From Temnothorax longispinosus (taxonomy: Eukaryota > Arthropoda > Insecta > Hymenoptera > Formicidae): DNA of 64,000 nucleotides. Location of the stretch: positions 5,828,001-5,892,000 of the forward strand of contig NC_092360.1 in the NCBI RefSeq assembly GCF_030848805.1. The letters are read 5' to 3'. Made by a program: the position numbers and the translations under genes. Below are positions 1 through 12,031 of the stretch, piece after piece; position 1 is the first letter of the stretch, and each line of letters begins with the position of its first letter. Under the pieces are notes generated by a model. That model did not search any database and was not told the DNA's origin. It saw nothing but the letters and a program-made list of their open reading frames with translations.

Positions 1-476
1 ATAGGTCCGGAAACGTTACGCGCAGAGTTCGTCGAAAGACGTACGAACGAAGCGCAAAGAGTAAAAAATAAGGGATAACGAAAAGGCTGCTCGTCAAAAG
101 AAGAAATACCTATTCTATAGCCCAGGCATCGACGATGCTGCGTAAGATAAAAAATAATTTCATTTAACAATTTATCCACAGCATGCAGCTATTATTATAG
201 CGTTTTTCTTTGCACTAAGTGCGAGTAAGTGCGCACTAGTTCTGCCAATAAAAAACGCTATTAAGTGTCACTGTCACGTAAAATTTTAAACGCAATATTT
301 TCGAAATAGTGTTTTAATACTTGCACACTTAAAAACTATGAGGAAGCAATGTGCAAGTTTCTACTTGCACACTTTTTTTGATTGTGATAAGCTTTATTGC
401 GACTAATATCTGTTATACTAATATCTGTTATACTATTACACAAATTAATTAAATAATTGATGTTTTTACTAAAATA
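1..476. repeat. Repeat-rich left edge, no gene seen
   Basis: AT-rich sequence with no supported coding exon. It carries the motif 'gaggaagcaatgtgcaag' followed by 'tttctacttgcacactt' at about 341-374. The same motif recurs at about 853-882 and several times at 8.8-9.1 kb, so this is a copy of the same dispersed repeat family that is inserted in the BED exon array. Confidence 0.5.
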
Positions 477-486
477 ATCCCTACTA

Positions 487-786
487 TCCAATCCCATGGC
501 GCAACAGTTTGAATCGGACTTAGGCTTCCCCCAAAGTCATGTGCCTATGGTGCGCACGTAGGTTATACATAAGCACATGGGACCTACAGTTTAACGCTGG
601 ATCCGAACGGCAAGGTAGAGGGGGTTTTTAGGCAAGGGATAATCCTGACGGGCTGCCACTCCGTCGAGGAGGAGAGACAAGCGATACAATTTTATTTATT
701 TTGGTTCTACCAGGACTGGATTCAAACCTGAGATCTTTGGTTTAGCACCCCAGTGCGCTGTCTGCTACGCTACGCTTGCTCTCATG
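487..786 (-). mobile_element. tRNA-derived SINE with target-site duplication
   Basis: Read on the minus strand, the first ~75 bases look like a tRNA gene. There is an A-box-like stretch (TAGCGTAGCAGACAG) and then a B-box-like GGTTTGAATCC with tRNA-like spacing, as expected for an internal pol III promoter. An unrelated ~220-bp body follows. The 300-bp element is bounded by a perfect 10-bp direct repeat, ATCCCTACTA, at 477-486 and 787-796, as left by LINE-driven retrotransposition. I do not recognise the SINE family. It lies inside the older dispersed repeat of the left edge, so it inserted later than that repeat. Confidence 0.75.
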
Positions 787-796
787 ATCCCTACTA

Positions 797-2083
797 ATTG
801 TGGATATTTCTTATTTTTATTTTGTACAATCGGTTAGTTAATTCTTCCACGGAAGTAATGTGCAAGTTTCTAATTTGCACACTTTTAAATTATTTTTTCT
901 CATTCTGTATCGCGTTGTATTTTGGCATTCAAGTAAGGTAGTACAATTCTTTTATTTACTCTCATTTTGATAAAAATTTATATATTTTTTGTATTTTAAG
1001 GAAGTTTTAATTTTTCCACAGTATAAATACCTGTGGGTTTTCTAATTTCCGCAAATTTTGAGATATTGGGCCGTTTTTTTTGTTTTTTGTTAGAGGTGAA
1101 CTTTTTTCAATATGTCAATATATAATATTTAAAAAAATGTAATATTTAAAATATTGGCAATTTTTAATTCTACTGTATTCTTCAGTATTTTCTACCCCTA
1201 TTTCATATATAATTCGTTAAGATTTGGTTGATTAGTTCTGGAGTTAACATACAGACATTTTTGTTCAATGCAATATTTCGACATTTTAGAATACTCAGAA
1301 CATATTAGCATCAAAAACTCAAAAAACAATATTTTCTTTGGTTTCTTCTACTCCTATTTCATATATATTTTTTTTAAAATTTGGTTGATTAGAGCCAACT
1401 TTATACGCAATCAAAAGTTCATATACGAATTTGCGAAAACAAAGCTTCCTCTATGAGGAAGCAAAAATTGGTACCAGAAATATCTCGGAAACTAGTAAAC
1501 CGATTTGCATGAAATTTTTTACAGTTACTCTCAATACACAATAGTACTAAAAAATTTGAACTTGTAAAATAAATAAATAACTAATGGTTATAAAATTTGC
1601 GAAAAGCATCTGTGAACTGATTTGTAGACAATTATGGTAAACATTTGTGTCAAATATGAAATTAACCGAATAACGTTCTCAAAGTATCGTTACAGTTTAA
1701 AAAAATGTTATTCTAAATCGGACACAATGATGTTAATACTCACTATAAAATACAATAATTTGAATAATCGCTCAATCTTTCGTGAGCCATTTATACAATA
1801 ATATAATTAAAAATTAATTTTATATGGTAAACTGACTTTTAATTAAAAAAATTTTTTTTTTTTATATTATAGTAGCTCATATTTAAGAATAAACATGGCT
1901 ACCAAATGTTGAAATTTTTTTAAAATGGTAGCACTGGTATACTTTACACGCAGAGAACTATATACTAAACTAAAATCTGACTTGACTCACTCTACTCGAG
2001 AAGAAAAGGGGATGAGCGAGAGGGAGAATTGCGGCCAATCGTCTTTTTTTGTTGGGCTGCGTTTAGTAATTCAACTTATAGCA
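797..2083. repeat. AT-rich degenerate repeats
   Basis: No supported gene. The stretch repeats motifs that also occur at 5.9-6.3 kb, such as 'gattggttgattag' variants, 'tatttcatatat' and 'gaggaagc'. The pair 'cttcctctatgaggaagc' at about 1445-1461 is a short palindrome seen again near 8920-8940. It appears to be a second, more decayed copy of the repeat inserted in the BED array. The short open frames here are AT-rich and show no domain or splice context. Confidence 0.45.
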
Positions 2084-2086
2084 TTA

Positions 2087-2345
2087 GGGGCTGCACACAA
2101 TGAAAGGAATAGGGAACAGGGGACAGGGAACAGGAAACAGGGGACAGGGAATAGGGAATAAGGGACAGTTTAATATTAACATATGCATTGTTCACATGGC
2201 ATGCAAAATATAGAATAAAATTTAATTACTGTTTCTTAACGCTATTTATTTGTTCGTCTATTCTGTGTTAATGAATTACATATGTTAATGAATTTCATAT
2301 ATTAATATTAAACTGTTCTCTATTCCTTTTATTGTGCGCAGCCCC
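2087..2345. mobile_element. MITE with TTA target duplication (259 bp)
   Basis: Terminal inverted repeats GGGGCTGCACACAATGAAAGG and its complement at 2325-2345 bound the element. It is flanked by TTA at 2084-2086 and 2346-2348, which suggests a PIF/Harbinger-type non-autonomous element. The left arm expands into a GGGAACAGGGGACA minisatellite at about 2107-2166. Confidence 0.7.
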
Positions 2346-2580
2346 TTAGAGTCGCAGTATAAGTATACACAGTAGAGAGACTGAACTCTTTTGGTGATAA
2401 TAAATTTTATCCTACCAGAAATATGGCGGCCTGTATGTATGACAAAGAGAAAAATACTTCTCTCTCTTTCTCTCTTAAGCGTTCGTACAACCCAGAAGAT
2501 GGCGGCGAGTCCGTGACCTGGGACCCACTACATCAAAAGTGCCGACGCTCAATGTCACTACTGTATGTACTTATACTAGA

Positions 2581-2733
2581 GGGTGCGTTCAGGAATTACG
2601 TTTAGGCGCACTTCGGTAACTCTAATGCTATAGTGTACGCAACTATAGCTTAGAGTTACCCAGATTAAATTTCTGAACAAAGCTCTGTGTTAGAGTTACC
2701 TAGGCTGTGCCTAGGCTTAATTCAAACGCACCC
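2581..2733. mobile_element. Short TIR element (GGGTGCGTTC ends)
   Basis: Ends GGGTGCGTTCAGGAATTA and TAATTCAAACGCACCC form imperfect terminal inverted repeats around a ~153-bp body that contains a second internal inverted repeat (GTAACTCTAA / TTAGAGTTAC). I could not define a clean target duplication. The sequence is MITE-like and the superfamily is uncertain. Confidence 0.5.
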
Positions 2734-4421
2734 CTGCTGTACTCTACGACAACAATTGAATACCATTGACCAATCAAAAGTCTGCTAAACAGAGGGAGAA
2801 CGGTCGCAAAGCATTCCGTCTTTATCGTCTCGTGACCCGGGCGCTAGCATAGGAGTTCACATTCCAGTGTTGTATATAGTTCTATGGCTTAGTTTACACC
2901 GTAGAAACTCTTGATACGAGTATCAAGCTGGTGCGGACTAAGCGTTAGATACGTTTCTGTTTACATCGACCGTGTTAAATCATATTAGTGATTTTTTCAA
3001 GACGTTTTTCAATTTCGATTACGTATACAATGGTTTTAACTTGTATGTATCTATTTTTATGTATTTAATACGCGTATCAACTCAGTCTGATACAGGGTGT
3101 TCTCGAGTATCGTATCATTCTGATACTCCGTCGTTTACATCAATCGTACCAATGGATTTAGTCCTAATATAATACTTAGTATGCGTATCAAATGCTCAAA
3201 CAAGATTTACATGCTAAAAACTTAAGACGGTAATCATATGTGTATGCTGGATATTCACTTGTCTGCCTATGCATATTGAGTTTTTATTCGTATAATTTTA
3301 TGTACAATTAAAATTTTAAAGCAAAAAAAATCACTAACAAGAATTCGTGGCAAAAACAAAAGGCTGATAATTGCGACCATATCCAAAATCAAACTATACA
3401 CACGGGTCCAAGAGTTTTAATTTTAACACACATCTGTGCGACACTTTATTTCAAAAGTATTTAACCTTTTTGCTATGGTGGCGTTGGCCGATTATGAGAT
3501 ACGGCAGCATAGGCCGCCAGCGTTCGCTTTGGAGCGAATAAGTGCTATGACTCCACTGTTTTAACTCGTTGGCATTAATGATATATAATTTTTCAAGCAT
3601 AAAAGTAAAACGGGATTTACATAAGTACAAAATTATATTTTAAAATTATATTTTATTATTATTTTAAACTTCGTATTTAATACGCTACAAGCAAAGTTAG
3701 TACCAAATGGCAAATATGGCTATGCCGGCCATAGCCGGCGCTAGTATCTACGAATGTCACATGGATGCCGGCTACAGCAACATTAGAAGCGAAAAGGTTA
3801 TTGCTTGTGGGAAATAAGGATGACTTTTATTAAAAAATGCCGAGCAGATAGGTTGGCTAATAACAACATTCATACAAAATGCGAATGCGTATTGTGAAGT
3901 ACTCAATGTACGTTGTTCCATAGAATAGATTTTCAAATTAAAATGATAAATAAATACGAACAACTTCGGTAGGTTTCATAAAAACTTACATTGCAAATAT
4001 AATGCCTAACACAAAATTCAGCATACACCAATTTCTAAAAAATAATATAACGTTGGTCTCCATCCGGCTAAAAAAGAACACGTACACAACAACTATAATA
4101 ACGAAATATCATTAAGAAAATCAGATGTTACTACTAATTTAACCTATTCACTTGATACAAACTTTTGGATATCATCGCAAATATTTAAAAAAAAACATCA
4201 GATGTTAGTGATTTATTATATTGACTTGATGCAAAAATTCTGATATTATTGTTTTTATAGTAAAAAATATAAACAAAATTATAACATTAAATATTAATTA
4301 AAAATTTTTTTCAATAATGAGTTTATAGAGCACGTACACTTTGCGCGTTTTTTACCTTATTTGAAAAAGATAAGTTTGGAAATCTGTCCGCGATCTGGTA
4401 ATTAAGTAAATTCAAACTATT
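2734..4421. other. Intergenic, no gene seen
   Basis: AT-rich sequence without a supported exon. It contains fragments such as GATACGAGTATC-like palindromes near 2.9-3.2 kb that look like decayed transposon ends. Short open frames here have no domain, splice signals or homologous partner in the window. Confidence 0.5.
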
Positions 4422-4532
4422 CCCTAATAGTAGCGCACTGACGTTAAATGACGTTTTAATGACGTCTCGAGACGTCTCTAGATGTCTAGAGACGTCATTA
4501 AAACGTCATTTAACGTCAGTGCGCTACTAGGG
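4422..4532. mobile_element. Palindromic MITE, GACGT-rich family, copy 1
   Basis: Almost perfect palindrome with CCCTAATAGTAGCGCACTG on the left, CAGTGCGCTACTAGGG on the right, and a centre built of GACGTC/GACGTT repeats. A second member of the same family lies at 57243-57340. Confidence 0.7.
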
Positions 4533-4658
4533 TTATATCCATATAAACGTACATTCTAATAAATAAATCATGCCTTTTTTTCCTTTGTGAGAAATTCTGC
4601 AAACGCTTGTTGAGGCGATCACTGTACCACATTTAATATCAGACAATATGTATTACAG

Positions 4659-5000
4659 GACGGTTATAATGGCACCAAAAAGAAAACGCAGCAAGTTTTG
4701 GAATTATTTCGAGGATTTGAAACCCTCGCTGGTAAAGTGCACGACCTGTAAAGAAAAAATTAAGATATCTAACCCATCAAACCGTATAATAATATTCAGA
4801 GCACATTTAGAGAGACATGGAATATTTCTCGATAATGACACTCTCTCACTACCTGACGAATTAAAACAATATTACTCGGAATTACCGGGATATAAGGCAA
4901 AATGTAATAATTGTGGCAAAGCAGTGTCGTTCTTAACAAATATTGAAAATTTACGAGTACATTTAAGAAGACATTCCACAAGAATCCTGAGTCGAAATGA
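4659..5000 (+). CDS. Double BED-type zinc-finger exon, unit 1 of 7
   Basis: A 342-nt exon preceded by 'tgtattacag' and followed by the donor GTAAGT at 5001. Phase is symmetric: it starts with the third base of a codon and ends with the first two. The product carries two fingers. Finger 1 is W-x2-F, then CTTC, x18, HLERH. Finger 2 is CNNC, x15, HLRRH. The fingers are joined by a conserved 'GIFLDND...LPDELKQYYSELPGY' linker. This W/F plus C2H2 layout fits BED-type DNA-binding fingers, usually from transposase-derived or chromatin proteins. If the donor is not used, the frame stops at the TAA inside GTAAGT, and an AATAAA follows at 5045-5050. An ATG at 4669 inside the exon could also start translation. 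The function of the whole protein is unknown, because no partner exon was recognised. Confidence 0.65.
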
Positions 5001-5362
5001 GTAAGTACACAATCAAGAAATTATTAAAATACTAAAGATTATAAAATAAATGTAATGATAAAACAATCAGTAGCTAAAGAAAACGGAGTGAATACAAGTT
5101 TTTATCGGGCATCCATATAATATTTATATGCAATTTTGATTATAAATGTGCATGTACCTGGTGCGTTTTTTATCTTTTTTTTAAATATGTTTGTAAATCT
5201 GTACACGATCTGATAATTATGCAAATTTTAACTACAATATAGCCGTATAAACTTACATTCTAATAAGTAAACCATGCCTCTTTATGACCTTTGTGAGAAA
5301 TTCTACAAACGCTTGTTGATGCAATTGCTGTACCACATTTAGTGTCACAATCTGTATTACAG

Positions 5363-5704
5363 GACGGTTACAATGGCACCGAAAAGAAAACGCAGCAAGT
5401 TTTGGAATTATTTCGAAAAATTGAAACCTTTGCTAGTAAAGTGCACGACCTGTAAAAGAGCAATTAAGGTATCTCACCGAACATGCTACACAAGCGTAAT
5501 GAGAATGCACTTAAGTAGACATGGAATATTTCTCGATAATGACACTCTGACATTACCTGACGACTTAAGGCAATGTTACTCGGAATTACCGGGATATAAG
5601 GCAAAATGTAATAATTGCGGCGTAACAGTATCCTTCTTATCAAATTCTGGAAATTTACGAAAACATTTAAGAAGGCATTCCACAATAACCCAGAGTCGAG
5701 ATAA
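5363..5704 (+). CDS. Double BED-type zinc-finger exon, unit 2 of 7
   Basis: A 342-nt exon with the same acceptor (ttacag), same phases and same donor (GTAAGT at 5705) as unit 1. Finger 1 is CTTC...HLSRH and finger 2 is CNNC...HLRRH, with the conserved linker. AATAAA lies at 5749-5754. The 3' intron of this unit is interrupted at about 5.88 kb by a 3.25-kb repeat insertion, so unit 3 starts 3.9 kb downstream instead of the usual 0.63-0.71 kb. The protein is as for unit 1: a probable DNA-binding module, identity of the full gene unknown. Confidence 0.65.
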
Positions 5705-5879
5705 GTAAGTACACAATCAAAAAATTATTAAAATACCAAAAATTATAAAATAAATGTAATGACAAAACAATCAATAAAATTGAGCGAATAAGAGTTTTTA
5801 TCGGGGCATCCATATAATATTTATATGCAATTTTGATCATAAATGTGCATGTGCAACTGGTGCGTTTCTTACTTCTTTT

Positions 5880-8800
5880 GCTTCCTCATAGAAGAAGCTT
5901 TGTTTTCGTAAATTCGTATATGAACCTTTAATTGCGTATAAAGTTTGCTCTAATCAACCAAATTTAAAAAAATTATATATAAAATAGGGGTAGAAAAAAC
6001 CAAAGAAAAGATTGCTTTTTGAGTATTTGATGTCAATATGTTCAGAGTGTTCTAAAACGTCGAAATATCGCATTAAAAAAAATGTCCGTTTATGTATGTA
6101 TGTATGTGTGTATGTATGTTTGTGTGTATGTGTGTATGTGCCAAATTTACCGAACTTTCTATAACTCCAGAACTAATCAACCAAATTTTAAAGAATTATA
6201 TGTGAAATAAGGGTAGAAAAAATTGAAGAATATAATACAATAGAATTAATAAAAATTGCTAATAATAAAGTGGTTATCGTAAAGGAATTTCTGTTTAAAA
6301 AAATCTACGTGATTGCTCTAATGTTTGCAAATTTTGAGACATCAAGCTTAATTTTTTTTTTTATCGATAGAGTATCATTAAAGGTAGGTTGCAATGGTGT
6401 TGAATTTAGCAAGAATCGATGACGGGATTACCGATTTTTGGCTATTTTTAGAAATGTCCGTGGTTGCTCTAATTTACGTAAATTTTGAGATATCAAGTTT
6501 AATTTTTTTTTTTACGGATAGAGTATTATTAAAGGTAAATTGATGTGGAATTTGGCAATGATCGGTGAAGGGGTTACCAATTTTTGCCTAAAAAGTGTAC
6601 AAGTCATACATGTAATTTTATATACAAGGTATCATTAAAGGCAGGTCATTTTGAATTTGACGAAGATTGGTGAAAGGGTTACTGCTTTCTGCTTAAAAAA
6701 TGTATAGGGTAGACCGAGGCGAATCGGATTACTAATTAGCACAAAAAAATAGCTCGTTTGAAATAAAACACTAATAAAAAAACGGGCACAGCCCGTAACA
6801 ACAACGTAGAACTACGTCAACTGTCACTATTTCATGTTAAAGTATTCAACGAAGGAAAGTAGACGTAAAGCTACGTCAACTGTCACTATTTAATGTTATA
6901 GTATTCATCGAAAGACAGTTGACGTAGCTCTACGTTTACTTTCCTTCGTTGAATACTTTAACATGAAATAGTGACAGTTGACGTAGTTCTACGTTGTTGT
7001 TTGCAGCACAGTTGTTACTGTGCCCTTTTTTTCAAATATATGTATAATTTTTTTCTAATTTTACTTTAGGCTTTCTCATATAAGAAGCTTTTTAAGCGAA
7101 ACAGCAACTTATAGATATAATCATTTATGAGATGGAAATAAAGAGCGATACGTTTGAATATATCACATATACACATACATGTACATATATACACATATAA
7201 GTACATATACACAAACATATATATAGTAATTTTACATTGATTTTTGCGGCATTTCTAAATCTAAAACTTGCTTCCTGATCTTTTTTTTTTCGCTTATAAT
7301 GTTTTATCTATGAGAAATTTGCCAAATTATTATCATATAATAGATTGGTTTCCTCATTGAGGAAACTTTATAAGCGAAGTAAAATGATGAGGAAGCAATC
7401 TGCAAATTTCTAAACACATTATTAAACACTTTTTTTTATTATATTTGTAAATTTATAATAAAAAGCATTGTATATGAAATAGGGGTAGAAAACTTCATAC
7501 ACTTCTAAAGCAGAAATCGGTAATTTCTTTTCAGATCATCAGAAAATTCAATATCAACTTTTCTTTTGATGATCTATCTAAAATCTCTACATAACTTATA
7601 CTTTTTTTAGGCATAAATCGGAAAACTAATTCACTGATCGACGCCAAATTAAATACCAACCTTCCTTTAATGATACTCTAGCCATCAAAAATATATGAAA
7701 TAGGGGTAGAAAACTTCACTTATTCTCGTCAAATTCAATACCAACCTTTCTTTAATAATACTCTATATAAAATTACATGTATAACTTATATACACTTTTA
7801 AATAAAAAATCGGTTACTCCTTCAACGATCTTCGCTAAATTCAATACCAACCTTCCTTTAATGATGCTCTACATAAGAATACATGTATAACTTATACTCT
7901 ATTTAGGCATAAATCCGCGATATCCCCGAATCGACGACAAATTCATGTCAATACAGTATCCTCCCAGTGTTCAGTATAAATTTCTTGCAGAAATCGGTAA
8001 CCCCTTCCCCGATTCTCGCCAAAGTAAATGCCAACCTTCCTTTAATGATATTTTATGTGTATAAGATTACATGTATAACTCTATTTTTTTTAGACATAAA
8101 TCGGTAAGTCCTTCAACGATTGACGCCAAATTCAATACCAACCTTCTTTTAATGATACAAGAAATTCAGCTCAATATCACAAAATGTACGGAAACTAATT
8201 TCCGTACATGTAATCTTATATAGAATATCATTTGTTCTGAAACAAACACAGATATTTGTTAAAACAGAAATCGGGGTAATCTCTTTACCAATCATCACCA
8301 AATTTAATACCAACCTTTTTTTTAATGACACTCTATCCAACAACAAATTTCAGCTTGTAATTCCTTTTGGAAACTTTAGAGACTTTAAAGAGAAAATGGG
8401 ACTCTATAAGCTATCGAATGACACCTTATTTATTACTCTACATACGATTATTAGTTTCGAAGATATAAACGATCAAAGTGTGACATGTTTTCGTTGCATC
8501 TGTGACTGGATTTACCTCCCTCCCCCTTACTGTCGACAAAGATGTAGTTTTACGTCAAAACTGTCTTAAAACTTATATTGATCCAATTAGCCTCGATCTA
8601 CCCTAAGTTATTTGATGGACAGAGTATCATTAAAGAAAGATTGTTATTTAATTTGGCGAGGATCGGTAAAAGAATTTTTTTCCCAAAAAACTTAAAAGAA
8701 ATCGTATTTTAAAATTGCAAAATATATAATTCGAAATTAAGGTTGCTACTTGCAACTAAGGTTGTTGCTAAAGCTTATCACAATAAAAAAAATTTTTAAA

Positions 8801-9130
8801 AAGTGTGCAAGTAGAAACTTGCACATTGCTTCCTCATAGTTTTTAAGTGTGCAAGTAAAAACCTACACATTGCTTGCTTATAATTTTTAAGTGTGCAAGT
8901 AAAAACCTTCGCTCACAAAGCTTCCCCTATGAGGAAGCCAAAACAAATAAATAGTAATACATAATAATTATACATCGAATAAAATACAAGCTTCCTCACC
9001 GAGGAGCTTTGTGAGCGAAGGTTTCTACTTGCACACTTAAAAACTATAAGGAAGCAATGTGCAGGTTTCTACTTGCACAGTTAAAAACTATGAGGAAGCA
9101 ATGTGCAAGTTTCTACTTGCACACTTTTTA
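5880..9130. mobile_element. 3.25-kb non-coding repeat insertion in the BED array
   Basis: The unit-2 downstream sequence breaks off after 'ggtgcgtttcttacttcttt' and the homologous unit sequence resumes at about 9131 ('aaaatatgtttgaagatctg'). The inserted DNA begins with GCTTCCTCATAGAAG and ends with repeats of 'gaggaagcaatgtgcaag' plus 'tttctacttgcacactt'. Inside are many degenerate copies of a ~100-bp motif (around CCAACCTTCCTTTAATGATA), inverted at 6360-6680 relative to 7500-8340. There is no transposase frame. It is a non-autonomous or satellite-like element, family not recognised; related pieces lie at the left edge of the window. Confidence 0.6.
6784..7024. mobile_element. Palindromic MITE nested in the 3.25-kb insertion
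   Basis: A 241-bp palindrome starting GGGCACAG and ending CTGTGCCC, with long internal arms (GACGTAGCTCTACGT and its complement repeated). It sits within the larger repeat, so it inserted later. Confidence 0.65.
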
Positions 9131-9308
9131 AAATATGTTTGAAGATCTGTACGCAATTTGATAATTATGCAAATTTCAATAATATATCCGTATAAACATA
9201 CATTCTAATAAATTAAATGTGTCTTTATAACCTTTGTGAGAAATTCTACAAACGCTTGTTGATGCAATCGCTGTACCACATTTAGTGTCAGACAATTCTG
9301 TGTTACAG

Positions 9309-9638
9309 GACACCGACAAAAAAACACAGCAAGTTGTGGAATTATTTCAAGGAATTGAAACCTACGCTGCTAAAGTGCAGGACCTGTAAAATAGAAATTA
9401 AGATATCTCATCCAAGTTACTACATAACAAGAATGAGAATACACTTAAGTAAACATGGAATATTTCTGAATAATGACACTCGCACACTACCTGACGAGTT
9501 AAAGCAATATTACTCAGAGTTACCGGAATATAAGGCAAAATGTAAAGATTGTAACAGAACATTGTCTTTCTTATCAAGTATGGAACACTTACGAAAACAT
9601 TCAAGAATACATTCCACAAAAATCCAGGGTCGAAATGA
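9309..9638 (+). CDS. Double BED-type zinc-finger exon, unit 3 of 7
   Basis: A 330-nt exon with acceptor 'tgttacag', donor GTAAGT at 9639 and the same symmetric phases. It lacks the ATG-GCA-CCA start found in units 1, 2 and 4 and begins 'TPTKKHSKLW' in frame, so it can only be translated as an internal exon or from an upstream start. Finger 1 is CRTC...HLSKH. Finger 2 is CKDC...HSRIH. AATAAA is at 9683-9688. It is probably functional in reading-frame terms, with no lesion. Confidence 0.6.
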
Positions 9639-9994
9639 GTAAGTACACATTCAAAAAATTATTAAAATACTAAAAATTATAAAATAAATGTAATGACAAA
9701 ACAATCAATAGATAAAAAAAATTGAGCGAATAAGAGTTTTTATCGGGGCATCCATATAATATTTATATGCAATTTTGATCATAAATGTGCATGTCTTGTG
9801 CGTTTTTTACTTGTTAGAAATATGTTTGACGATCTGTACGCGATTTGATAATTATGCAAATTTTAACTATATATCCGTATAAACATACATTCTAATAAAT
9901 TAAATGTGTCTTTATGATCTTTGTAAGAAATTCTACAAACGCTTGTTGATGCAATCGTTGTACCACACTTAGTATCAGACAGTCTGTATTACAG

Positions 9995-10336
9995 GACGGT
10001 TATAATGGCACCAAAAAGAAAACGCAGCAAGTTTTGGAATTATTTCGAGGATTTGAAACCCTCGCTGGTAAAGTGCACGACCTGTAAAGAAAAAATTAAG
10101 ATATCTAACCCATCAAACCGTATAATAATATTCAGAGCACATTTAGAGAGACATGGAATATTTCTCGATAATGACACTCTCTCACTACCTGACGAATTAA
10201 AACAATATTACTCGGAATTACCGGGATATAAGGCAAAATGTAATAATTGTGGCAAAGCAGTGTCATTCTTAACAAATATTGGACATTTACGAAAACATTT
10301 AAGAAGACATTCCACAACAATCCAGAGTCGAGATGA
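9995..10336 (+). CDS. Double BED-type zinc-finger exon, unit 4 of 7
   Basis: A 342-nt exon almost identical to unit 1 (residues differ only near the C-terminal end of finger 2 and the tail), so units 1 and 4 are recent duplicates or have been homogenised by gene conversion. Acceptor 'ttacag', donor GTAAGT at 10337, AATAAA at 10385-10390. Fingers are CTTC...HLERH and CNNC...HLRRH. Confidence 0.65.
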
Positions 10337-10708
10337 GTAAGTACACATTCAAAAAATTATTAAATTAAATACTAAAGATTATAAAATAAATGTAATGACA
10401 AAACAATCAATAGATAAAGAAAATTGAGCGAATAAGAGTCTTTATCGGGACATCCATATAATATTTGTTTGCAATTTTGATCATAAATGTGCATGTAATG
10501 CACATCTGGTTCGTTTCTTACTTTTTTTAAAAATATGTTTGAAGATCTGTACGCGATCTGATAGTTATGCAAATTTTAACGATATACCCATATAAACATA
10601 CATTCTAATAAACTAAATGTGTCTTTATGACCTTTGTGAGAAATTTCTACAAACATTTGTTGATGCAATCGCTGTACCACATTTAGTGTCAGACAATCTG
10701 TACTGCAG

Positions 10709-11044
10709 GACGACACCGACAAAAAAACGCAGCAAGTTGTGGAATTATTTCGAGGAATTGAAACCTACGCTGGTAAAGTGCACAATTTGTAAAAAAGAAA
10801 TTAAGATACCTCATCGAAACAAGTTTGTGTCAATATTCAGAAGACACTTATTTAATGTACATGGAATATTTCTCGATAATGACATTCTCTCGCTACCTGA
10901 CGACTTAAGGCAATATTACTCGGAGTTATCGGGATATAAGGCAAAATGTAATGATTGTAGCATAACATTGTCTTTCTTAACAAGTATGACAAATTTACGA
11001 GACCATTTAAGAAGACATTCCACAAGAATCCAGGGTCGAGATGA
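10709..11044 (+). CDS. Double BED-type zinc-finger exon, unit 5 of 7
   Basis: A 336-nt exon with acceptor 'tactgcag', donor GTAAGT at 11045 and the same symmetric phases. Finger 1 has an HX4H end (HLFNVH) and finger 2 is CNDC...HLRRH. In this unit only, the frame is also open upstream through the acceptor to an ATG at 10617, because of one extra T in the upstream block. Sequence downstream of the donor is shortened and the AATAAA of other units is missing. It closely resembles unit 7. Confidence 0.6.
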
Positions 11045-11337
11045 GTAAGTACACATTCAAAAAATTATTAAAATACTAAAGATTATTAATGCTTATTTGC
11101 AATTCTGATCATAAATGTGCTTGTACACCTGGTGCGTTTTTTATCTTTCTTTGAAAAAGATATGTTTGAAGATTTGTACGCGATCTGATAATTATGCAAA
11201 TTTTAATTATATATCCGCGATAAACATACATCCTAATAAGTAAACCATGCCTCTTTATGAACTTTGTGAGAAATTCTACAAACGCTTGTAGAGGCAATCA
11301 CTGTACCACATTTAATATCAGACAATCTGTATTACAG

Positions 11338-11665
11338 GACGACACCGACAAAAAAACGCAGCAAGTTGTGGAAATATTTCGAGGAATTAAAACCTACGCT
11401 GCTAAAGTGCACGACCTGTAAAAGAGAAATTAAGGTACCTACCCCAGGAAACTACACAAACGTAATGAGAAGGCACTTAAGTGATAGACATGGAATATTT
11501 CTCGATAATGACACACTACCTGACAACTTAAGGCAATTTTACTCGAAATTACCGGGATGCAAGGCAAAATGTAATAATTGCGGCAAAATAGTATCCTTCT
11601 TAAGAGATTTTAGAAATTTACGGAGACATTTAAGAAGACATTCAACAATAACCCAGTCGAGATGA
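11338..11665 (+). pseudogene. BED-type zinc-finger exon, unit 6, with 2-nt deletion
   Basis: Homologous exon of 328 nt with acceptor 'attacag' and a changed donor, GTGAGT, at 11666. Relative to other units two bases (AG) are missing in the 'CCAGAGTCGAG' tail, so the frame ends at TGA 11663-11665 just before the donor. Both fingers are intact (CTTC...HLSDRH and CNNC...HLRRH). It can therefore still make a complete terminal module but not an internal, frame-preserving exon. AATAAA follows at 11710-11715. It may be a functional last exon or an early pseudo-exon. Confidence 0.5.
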
Positions 11666-12031
11666 GTGAGTACACAATCAAAAAATTATTAAAATACTAA
11701 AGATTATAAAATAAATGTAATAATAAAACAATCAGTATAGCTAAAGAAAATTGAGTGAATAATAGTTTCGGGGCATCTATATAATATTTATTCGCAATTT
11801 TGATCATAAATGTGCATGTACACTTGGTGCGTTTTTTTACCTTTTTTTTTAAATATGTTTAAAGATCTATACAAAATCTGATAATTATGCAAATTTTAAC
11901 TATACATCCGTACAAACATACATTCTAATAAGTAAACCATGACTCTTTATAACCTTTGTGAGAAATTCTACAAACGCTTGTTAAGGCAATCACTGTACCA
12001 CATTTAATATCAGACAAAATCTGTATTACAG

